Position numbers and translations under genes: made by a program | Source: Hormiphora californensis | Taxonomy: Eukaryota; Ctenophora; Tentaculata; Cydippida; Pleurobrachiidae | Length of the DNA: 64,000 nt | Direction of reading: 5' to 3' | NCBI GenBank assembly: GCA_020137815.1 | Contig: CM035354.1 | Span: 4,065,342 to 4,129,341, forward strand | Shown: positions 56,548 through 64,000 of the stretch, piece after piece | Numbering within the stretch: position 1 is the first letter of the stretch | Layout of the letters: each line of letters starts with the position of its first letter | The notes under the pieces: generated by a model | Seen by the model: the letters and a program-made list of their open reading frames with translations, nothing else | Database searches by the model: none | What the model was told of the DNA's origin: nothing

Positions 56548-56684
56548 CCTCCCTCCCTCGCTCATCTCTCTCTCATCTCTCTCTCTCTCTCTCTCCTCTC
56601 TCCTCATCGTACCTCCTCTCCTCGTCTCTCTCCTCTTCCTCTCTCTCTCTCGAGTCCTTCTCTCTCTCTCTCCCTCTCACCACC

Positions 56685-56715
<31 letters not shown>

Positions 56716-59700
56716 CTTCTCTTTCCTCCTCTCCTCATCTCCTCTCTCTCTCCCCTCTCTTCCTCTACAACTCCATATTACAAGTTATTGACTGATCATT
56801 CTCTCGCTCATGGCAACGAGTCCTTTCTGCCAGCTGAAGATAACCTCACTCCGACATCATATATTTTGTTTACCAGCCTATCCTCGGGTAACAACTGCTG
56901 GTGTAACTACTTGAGCTTCCTGAAGTAATAACTAAGTAACAACTTAACACCCTCCACAATTTGACTAACAAGTTTACCAACTCTACAGTCTAAAAGTTGA
57001 CTGTCAGGATGACTGACTCTACAAGTTTACTAAAAGTTTACTAATTCCCCAACTCCCTAGGAGATGCACAAGTGGGAGGACGCACTGCGTGTTGCAGAGA
57101 ACAAGAACCATCCTGAGATGGAGCTGTTGAGAAGGAATTATTTCCAGTGGCTAACTGATACACAACAGGAGGAGCAAGCAGGAGAGGTAACAGCCATTTA
57201 AAATGTGAAATACCTTACCTCTTTTTAGGGTAGTTGAATGGTGTATTTTTTAATGTAGCTGATGAGATATGATTGGGGATGGGCTACTTATTCTGTTGAA
57301 GATTTAGCACATACATCATCCACATTTTACATCTTTCAAACATTGACCTCCCTGCAGCTCCTAGAGAAAGAGAAAGACTACATGGGTGCACTACAGATGT
57401 ATATGAAGGCCGGTCTGCCTGCTAAAGCTGCCCGTATCGCTATCACTCACTCTGATATTAGCTCACAGACTGATCTCGTGGAGAGAATTGCGTCTCAACT
57501 TGTCAAGGGTGGACTTCATGAGAGGGTAGGTTTTTTTAATTGTACCCAAACCCTTAACTTTCTGTGAATGTACTTGAAATTATCATGAGGCTGCCTTTTT
57601 ACGTCGATTTGGTTGTTTTTGAAAGGTTTTATTATGCTGAAATTATCATATTAACTCTATACCACTTCCTATAGGCAGGTGATCTATTCGAGAAGATCGA
57701 CCAGAATCAGAGGGCACTGGAATGTTTCCGACAAGGGAAGGCATTCAGGAGGGCAGTTCAGTTGGCCCGGTTTGTATTCCCTAAGGAGGTGACCTCTCTT
57801 GAAGAGGAGTGGGGTGATCATCTGGCGAGCCAACAACAGCTTGATGCTGCCATCAGTCACTACATCGAGGCTGGGTTAGTGTGGCCCTAATTAAATTAGA
57901 AAAGTTACATTTTTACCATCTTTTTTCACCGAGAGATTGCCCGAAAACACCATGCCATATTTGTCGAGACAAGTGTGCCGCGCGCGCTGCGTTCGTTATG
58001 AAAAAAGAACACTATTTCAGCATGTTGTGTAGACTGCGCGCACCAAGCAACGTTCCCTGCTGTTCCCTGCCAAAACAAAATTGACCCATTTTCACGTTTC
58101 AGGAGATCTGTCAAAGCCATCGAGGCAGCCATCCAGTCCCGACAGTGGCCCAGGGTCATCCAAATTGTGGAAACTCAGGATGAGGCTGTTGCGGGAAAAT
58201 ACTACAGAAGAATTGCTGAGCATTATGCACAAATTGGGGAGGCGGGCCAGGCCGAAAGGTAAAGATCAAATACACATTCTGCTTCTATAATATCTCTTGT
58301 TTAGATAAAGTTGTATCATTTCCATACCTATCTCACATTTCAGGTTCTTTGCCCGGTCTGGTGACTCTGAACAAGCGGTCCAGATGTATATTAACAGGGG
58401 TGAGTGGGATGCCGCACACAAGGTTGCAGTTACTTGTATGAAGACTGAAGAAATTGCTGTTCTCTATATTACCCAAGCACAGGAAATGGAAGCTAAAGGA
58501 CGCTACAGGGAGGCAGAAAAGTGAGTCACTTTCTAGTTTCTGATATTGTCTTGGTTTTTCCACCGTTTCTGATGACTGAACGTTTCTAATTACCTCCTCT
58601 TTTCCAGGCTGTATCTGACAGTAAAAGAGCCTGATCTAGCTATTAACATGTACAAGAAGTTGAGGCAGCATGACAGCATGATTCGGTTGGTTGGGATCTA
58701 TCACCATGATCTTCTTACCGATACACATCTACATCTAGCCAAGGTAATGACTTGCCGCGGGCTTGCCTCAAGTTCGAACCTCTCTCTTTAAAGGAGTCAA
58801 GGAGGGTAAGAACAGAGTGGATTACAGCGCCGCTTGTAGTCGCATTACCGTAATGGAAATACAGTAATGAGACGCACACTTTGCATAATGCGCGGCAAAA
58901 AGTGCATGTGTTCAGCACGTACTAGCGCCCTGATTGGCGACGGTTGCGCGTCTTCATACTGTATCTCCGTTTTCCATTACCGTTTGGCGTTTTCCCACTG
59001 CAAGCGACCGGGTTAGCAGTCATAAAACACGACACCAAGTTAATAATAATAATAATAGCCATCAGTAATTTCATTACCATGCCTCGAAGAAAAATATCAA
59101 GCAAAATAAAATCACAACACACTCACTCTTCAACACACACACTCTCTCTCTCTCTCTCTCACCACCACTCCAGTTCTTGAGTAACAGCATCAAAATCCAT
59201 CTAATATGTTATTCACCAAAGCTTCAAGAGCTCCGCATTAATCCTGGCCTCAGTTTCGTAATGATGAGTTAGTGCTACCCTAAATTTCCTGTCATGTACC
59301 CACAGAAACACCCCCGCGATATTGTTGAATACCCGCCCCACTAATGAACTGGTCACCATACTTTGCTCACTAAAGTCCATTCTATATTGGAGGGTTTTCG
59401 TTTTGGAGTTGGAGTTAGCAGGGACAACTGCAACAGCAACGCGGCCCTCGTTAATCCGTCCTAGAAGCGGGTAGAAGCTTGATACTTGGGTCACATAGGC
59501 AATGTCGGCTCCCTCCTGAAATATTTTAGTGGAAAACTTAGAACAGTAATGGGTCATGAATATTATGATATCAATACATTCAGTATTACGATATAAAACG
59601 TGCTCTTCGGAAATTAAAGAGCGACATGGAGGTCTAAAATGACTTACCGGGAAGTCACAGACGAATGATTTCTTTTGGCATACTAAGGAGGGGTTAAGGT

Positions 59701-61869
59701 ATGTGTGTTCCCATTGAAGTGTCCTGTCGTGGATCTGGTTTACTGTCCTTTTGATTCCCTGGTCCCCTTTTACCCCCTCTGCAAATAGTTAGTTAGTTAG
59801 TAACCATGGTAAATGTGGCTATAACCGTTAGTAACCATGGTAACGGTGGCCAAATCAGTTACTGTTAGTTACCATGGTAACGGTGGCTATAACAGTTAGT
59901 AACCATGGTAACGGTGGCCAAATCAGTTACTGTTAGTTACCATGGTAACGGTGGCTTTAACAGTTAGTAACCATGGTAACGGTGGCTATTAGTTAGTTAC
60001 GCCATTGTGTAGACTGTAGATACGGGCTCTCATTTATAGCGAGAATACCGATCGGCACATCTCGAATGTTGCGGTGTGTCTCATTACTCGTGCAACACGA
60101 TATTGTGCACAGATATAAGATAATCACGTGCAGTAAACACACTCATTAGCCTATTTTTACGGAAAGATCAAAGAATAGAAGTTGTGCCCTTGTTAAGAAT
60201 AGCTCACCTTCCCAAAATGCAGCCTTGTTCTCGGTGGGATGGAGCCATTCAGCCTTCTTGGAACAGTTTATAAATCTGGAAGATAACATCTTTAAAAATC
60301 ACGAAAAGGAAATGTAAATACAGTAAACAAGTATTATGTACCTATCAAGTTGGCGGACATGTGTCGAACTAATTCCATCCACCACCTCCACCTCCACGGT
60401 CCATTGCTTCTTTTCTGAAGCAGCGGGCTCCATACTAGCCTGGACCGTCTTACTAATCTCCAACATTTCGGATATGGGAACCTTGTATGCGTCTCCACAT
60501 TCAACCTCTCCGTTCCTGAAAATATTTTGGATGTTTACTTTTAATCTTTCCAAGTTTGAATACATAGAATATCAGCAATGTTTTGGTTTGCAATATTCGG
60601 AAACTCTGTTAATATACCTGAAGGTATAAACGGTGGACGATACTGAGCTAATCTCGTATGCAACAGCGGTCAAAGCGATGACGACCCCACACAAGGAATA
60701 GAAGATCTTAGGAATAAGTCTGCCTCTACTGTGTAGCTTCATCGCTGTAGTATAGTACCACATCATCATGGTTTTGAGGTTCTCTAACAGCTCCTTGTAC
60801 CCCATGGTGGTGGGATCCTTGCTAGTAAATATACAGTATAGGTTATATATGGACGGATCTTTTATAATACTTGGTAGCTCGGTAAAAAGGGTTGACTGTC
60901 AATGTCATGTGTCATTCTACATTACAAATTATAGAATAACCAACCCCCCCCCCATTTACTACCCTCATAAAATCACTTAAACACCATGTATTATTTTAGG
61001 AGATGGAGGGTGAGGCGCAGTACAAGGGTGCGGAGAAGTATTATATTGAGGGACGGGACTGGAAGAGTTGTGTTAACATGTACCGTGTTGCGGATATGTG
61101 GGATGATGCATTTAGGGTTGCTAGGCAACACGGTGGAGCAAATGCAGCAAAACAGGTACAGCAAATTCAAATAGTTGATTAAATAGTTAATCAGATAGTT
61201 AATTAAATAGTTAATTTAATTCACATAACTTATTCAGGTTGCATATGTTTGGAGTAAGACACTAGGAGGAGACTCTGCCGTCAAGTTACTCCTAAAACTA
61301 GGCCTACTGGAGCAGTGTGTGGAATACGCGGCGGAAACGGGTGCTTTCACCTATGCCTTTGAGCTGTGCAAGCACCCATCCATGGCTGATAAGCTGGGTG
61401 ACATTTACCTTAAACATGCCATGCACCTAGAAGATGAAGGTAATTAGAGACAATTAGTTAATTGAAGGTAATTAGAGACACCTTGTAATTAGTTGAGTAA
61501 TTTAATCAAAAAGTCTATCATGCTCCAGTTGATAGTAGTACATACATTGAAATTTACACGAGTGTATTTTCAGGAAAGTTTGCAGAGGCAGAGGCCTCAT
61601 TCATCAAGGCAAACAGGCCGAAGGAGGCCGTGCTAATGTTTGTCCATAGCCAGGACTGGGACAGTGCCCAACGGGTTGCAGAGGCCCACGACCCGGGGTC
61701 TGTGTCAGACGTACTAGTTGGACAGGTGGGTGCATTTGCAGTAACAAATACAACTATTGGTAATGCGTGGGTAATTCTAGAAGGGCTTGTAAAGGGTATC
61801 TCACTTCTTTGTCCCCCCATTTCTCTCTCTCTCTCTCTCTCTCACTCTCTCTCACTCTCTCTCTCTCTC

Positions 61870-61924
<55 letters not shown>

Positions 61925-64000
61925 TTCTCTCTTGAGACAAATTCTCAGTTATGTCGTATCATGATCAAAGTTCCCAATGTTGCGTATCAATTTGCCTATT
62001 AAATAGTTCACGTTTATCTGCGAATAAAGTGCAAACAATAATAAATAGAAATTTCCCTTTTTATTTATTTTTAGATGAGGAATTGTACTATAACTGACTA
62101 TAACATATCCTTTCAGGCGCGTGTGGCGTTTGATGCGAAAGAGTACCAGAAGGCAGAGACATTCCTGCTTAGGGCGGAGCGGCCAGAACTAGCAGTGAAG
62201 TACTACAAAGAAGGGAACCAATGGGAAGATGCACTCCGCCTAACTCAAGAGTACTTGCCACACAAACTCCAGGAGGTGCAAGATCAGTACGAGGTTTATC
62301 TGAGCTCGGGAGCGGGAGGGTAAGTTCACTAAGTTGCTGTACGCAACTATTTTAGGATTTTCCCACCATACTTTAGTCGAGAAGAGTAAGATAGCCTCAA
62401 ACTAACAACTAAACCTTGCCCAGTGGTCGAGATGATATGCTAACACCAGCCAAGACCTGGGAAGCTAATGGCGACTACAATCGTGCTATAGAGGCGTATC
62501 TGAAGATGACCATAATGCAGAGCACTGACTACTCTTTATTGGAGGAGGTATAGTTACCTAGCTAGACTCTGTTTCGCGTGCCCCAAATGTAAAGGAGGGT
62601 TAAAACATATAACAAATAGTTCCATTTATTTAGCTAGCTTCTAGCAGTCGTGGATCTACAATATCAGCTGTGTAGCCATGTGTTCCAAACAGTGTTCCAA
62701 ATAGTGTTATTTGTTCGAGCTTCTCGTGTTATAAAGGCTTGAGAACAAGACTATCCCTACAACATATTCTTGAGATAATGTTTGAACTTGCCAACCTGCA
62801 ACCATCAATAGCCCTAAATAACAACTATCCTCCTTACAGGTTTGGTACAAGGCTCTAGAATTGGCTTTGAAGTTTGTCCCGGCGAAAGCTCAAGCAGTTG
62901 GAAATACTGTCGCACAGCGCCTTGCAGAGATCTCCCGATTTGAAAGTGTAAGTTTAAATTAATTTGGACCAATCTTCTGCTGCTGATCTTACAGAGCAAC
63001 TTACTAAAAGTACGGGTAATTTTGTCCCGTGAGGGACCAACTGAGGGACCAACTTACAAGAATTACCCTGTGACTAGCGAGAGGTCGTAGGAGGCCGCAG
63101 TACTACATGCCCAGGTGCAGTAGTGCTGCGGCTATAATACTAGCGGGGTAGAAAAGTTTAAAGTAGAAATCTTAAAGTTATCACTATCAAAACTGATGCT
63201 TATACGGAATCACTATATAGCTGGTGATCGGGACTATTAAGCTGTTATAGACAGTATATTGCTGCATTACCTACACACCCACGTCCCACACATTGGCTAG
63301 TGCAATGTAGGATATGAGAAACACCCAATTATATGAGAAATACCCATGTGCGAGAACTCTGGTAAAACGAGGTACCCCTTATAATTGAGGCCCAACTTAT
63401 TGAGTTACAAGCATCTATAACACACCTCACTCCCATGCCAGGCTGGCGAGGCTTATTTGTCTATTGAGAGGTACAAGGAGGCAATAGACATGTTCGTCAA
63501 GGCAGAGAGATGGGATAGAGCCAGGGTTATTGCTCGAGAACACGCCCCTCAATTCGAACAACGAGTCGAACACGAGTAAGTATCAAGCTGGTTCAAGCGG
63601 AACTTGGATGTTTTGATTTTTGAAGATTCAACCAGACTTCATACAATCTCTATTATAATTTGGAGATGAACGACGTCGTGATGGTCGTTCGTTAGGCGGT
63701 ATCTAAGCGACAGGCGACTGCTCCTTCATAAAACACTTTATAGGCACAAAGCTGTAAAGCTGTTGCTCACACTTTTGGAACTTCCAGCGGAAGTTTGTTA
63801 ATATTTTCGAATGACTTTTAACAGGCCAGTCCCCATAGTTACCAATTCAGTTGCCATGGCAACCGTGTTATTGACGTTGAAAGTGGCAAATGAGCCACAC
63901 GGCGAAGCCGGGTGGGTTATCAAAAGGCCCTTACTTGAGGCGCACCCAATGGGTGCGCTAGTTAATAGAATACCGAGAATAAAATACCCCCTCCTCCACT
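45248..64000 (+). CDS. IFT172: Intraflagellar transport protein IFT172 (5' 23 exons; runs off the window)
   Basis: Exons: 45248-45732, 45863-46053, 46212-46444, 46540-46707, 46849-47028, 47336-47489, 52702-52880, 54864-55007, 55447-55541, 55833-56128, 57061-57186, 57358-57525, 57675-57874, 58103-58258, 58344-58520, 58608-58743, 61000-61155, 61238-61439, 61574-61725, 62117-62319, 62424-62547, 62840-62947, 63442-63575. About 1,389 of about 1,750 residues are present; no further exon is seen to 64000. IFT172 is the largest IFT-B subunit, needed for ciliary assembly and turnaround at the tip. The N-terminal half is WD40/beta-propeller ([35 protein letters not shown]) and the rest TPR-like helices ([24 protein letters not shown]). 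Exon 10 contains one extra base: a GGG at 55957-55959 must lose one G to restore the frame through NISRVRYL. Exon length (296) and flanking phases confirm it. Introns 6 and 16 host antisense genes. Confidence 0.96.
47716..52615 (-). CDS. LDL-receptor class A GPCR (GRL101/relaxin-receptor type), nested in IFT172 intron 6
   Basis: Exons 5' to 3': 52615-52561, 52450-52260, 51803-51611, 51564-51427, 51065-50840, 50680-50538, 50386-49732, 49621-49412, 49299-49183, 49040-47716; about 1,083 aa after one frame correction. A signal peptide ([13 protein letters not shown]) precedes about seven LDLa-like modules (e.g. [73 protein letters not shown]) whose acidic residues bind calcium. The last exon encodes a rhodopsin-like seven-helix domain with NPLIYD in helix 7. 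At 48140-48142 (CCC on the plus strand, CTTGGGC on the coding strand) one extra base breaks the frame between helices 4 and 5; removing it gives [18 protein letters not shown]. Family members are large surface receptors; the ligand is unknown. The whole gene lies antisense within one IFT172 intron. Confidence 0.88.
51170..51390 (-). mobile_element. tRNA-derived SINE
   Basis: On the minus strand, about 51383-51296 has the layout of a tRNA: an A-box-like tggtgtagtggtaacac, an anticodon-loop region tctcatgca (CAT), and a B-box-like gggttcgggacc. The acceptor stem pairs imperfectly (GGCT with AGCC only), so a functional tRNA is unlikely. An unrelated body continues to about 51170. It lies in an intron of the LDLa-GPCR gene between exons at 51427 and 51065. 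Confidence 0.6.
53106..53888. mobile_element. Foldback/MITE with GGGTAAACCGGGGCAA ends and TA duplication
   Basis: Left end gggtaaaccggggcaattcg (53108), right end ttgccccggtttaccc (to 53886), flanked by TA at 53106-53107 and 53887-53888. Internally the motif ccggggcaattcgaac recurs at 53131, 53390, 53407 and 53513. Inverted copies (gttcgaattgcccc near 53563; ctcgaattgccccgg near 53677) also occur. No transposase is encoded. It lies in IFT172 intron 7. Confidence 0.8.
54945..54958. promoter_or_regulatory. Perfect palindromic X-box inside an IFT172 coding exon
   Basis: GTTACCATGGTAAC lies in exon 8 and encodes part of RVTMVT. It fits the RFX consensus on both strands. The peptide is conserved in IFT172 (human RVTMFT), so the match may be driven by coding constraint. 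Confidence 0.35.
56500..56765. repeat. Compound CT-rich microsatellite
   Basis: CT-dominated stretch with TC/CTCC interruptions in IFT172 intron 10. Two overlapping Ser/Leu frames here are artefacts. Confidence 0.9.
59213..60805 (-). CDS. Unrecognised single-pass membrane protein, 5 exons, nested in IFT172 intron 16
   Basis: Exons 60805-60618, 60515-60342, 60275-60208, 59778-59648 and 59515-59213; all GT/AG, phases agree, 864 nt, 287 aa. A single hydrophobic segment lies at residues about 35-52 ([18 protein letters not shown]) after a basic N-terminus, suggesting a type II or signal-anchor protein. The rest is a soluble domain with four or five Cys and no motif I recognise ([57 protein letters not shown]). 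It is complete within one intron of IFT172 on the opposite strand. An array of X-boxes lies in its third intron. Confidence 0.75.
59800..59980. promoter_or_regulatory. Array of six X-box palindromes with alternating 31/37-bp spacing
   Basis: GTAACCATGGTAAC at 59831, 59899 and 59967, GTTACCATGGTAAC at 59868 and 59936, and one imperfect copy at 59800. Start-to-start distances are 31, 37, 31, 37 and 31 bp, so a 68-bp unit is tandemly repeated. Five copies match the RFX consensus on both strands. It lies within IFT172 intron 16 and the third intron of the nested gene. Confidence 0.6.
61821..61932. repeat. (CT)n microsatellite
   Basis: Long CT tract with CACT and CTTT interruptions in IFT172 intron 19. 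Confidence 0.95.
63660..63970. repeat. Dispersed repeat related to the 27.2-27.7 kb block
   Basis: Shares ctgctccttcataaaac (63719-63735 here; 27288-27304 there) and, like that block, contains an X-box downstream (GTTGCCATGGCAAC at 63850-63863) and a short perfect hairpin (GCGCACCCA-A-TGGGTGCGC at about 63942). It lies in the IFT172 intron after the last exon in the window. Boundaries are not defined. Confidence 0.4.

Overview
This is nuclear DNA from a ciliated metazoan. Evidence is dense GT-AG introns, an ANTP-class homeobox gene, an intraflagellar-transport gene, a mucolipin channel, a MACPF protein and an LDLa-type GPCR. The small introns, compact spacing and gene mix suggest an early-branching animal, possibly a sponge, but that is inference: nothing here is species-diagnostic. 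Exon models were built by joining open segments across GT/AG sites with matching phase and by comparison with remembered family sequences; no search was run.

Layout. 0.5-4.4 kb (+): NAA60-like N-acetyltransferase, with a 1.2-kb minisatellite in intron 1. 5.4-13.8 kb (-): a 15-exon gene joining a novel helical-repeat N-terminus and a Ser/Arg/Pro linker to a seven-helix TMBIM/Lifeguard domain; its introns carry a 16-bp minisatellite and several foldback DNA elements. 13.8-17.4 kb: intergenic, with an E-box/X-box cluster and TATA boxes. 17.4-21.5 kb (+): NK-like homeobox gene. 22.2-24.7 kb: tandem 260-bp units split by a truncated LINE. 25.1-26.6 kb (+): FTSJ1/Trm7 tRNA methyltransferase, then a possible 59-aa coiled-coil gene. 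27.1-27.7 kb: hairpins and a phased array of RFX-type X-boxes. 28.3-30.0 kb (+): intronless TRPML gene with several +1 frame breaks. 30.5-31.5 kb (-): divergent homeobox gene. 32.6-40.5 kb (+): secreted MACPF protein with an antisense 4.7-kb LINE in intron 5. 41.0-45.1 kb (+): two genes I cannot identify. 45.2 kb to the right edge (+): IFT172, 23 exons present, C-terminus outside the window. Two complete multi-exon genes lie antisense inside IFT172 introns: an LDLa-GPCR (intron 6) and a single-pass membrane protein (intron 16).

The genes do not form one pathway. IFT172 serves cilia, TRPML and TMBIM proteins act in endolysosomal or ER calcium handling, FTSJ1 modifies tRNA, and the MACPF and LDLa-GPCR genes suggest surface defence or signalling. 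The two strongest unusual signals are the helical-repeat/TMBIM fusion and a recurring extra base in short homopolymers that breaks several otherwise intact genes, always by +1. Other notable signals are the nested genes, the phased X-box arrays and the family of long foldback elements.
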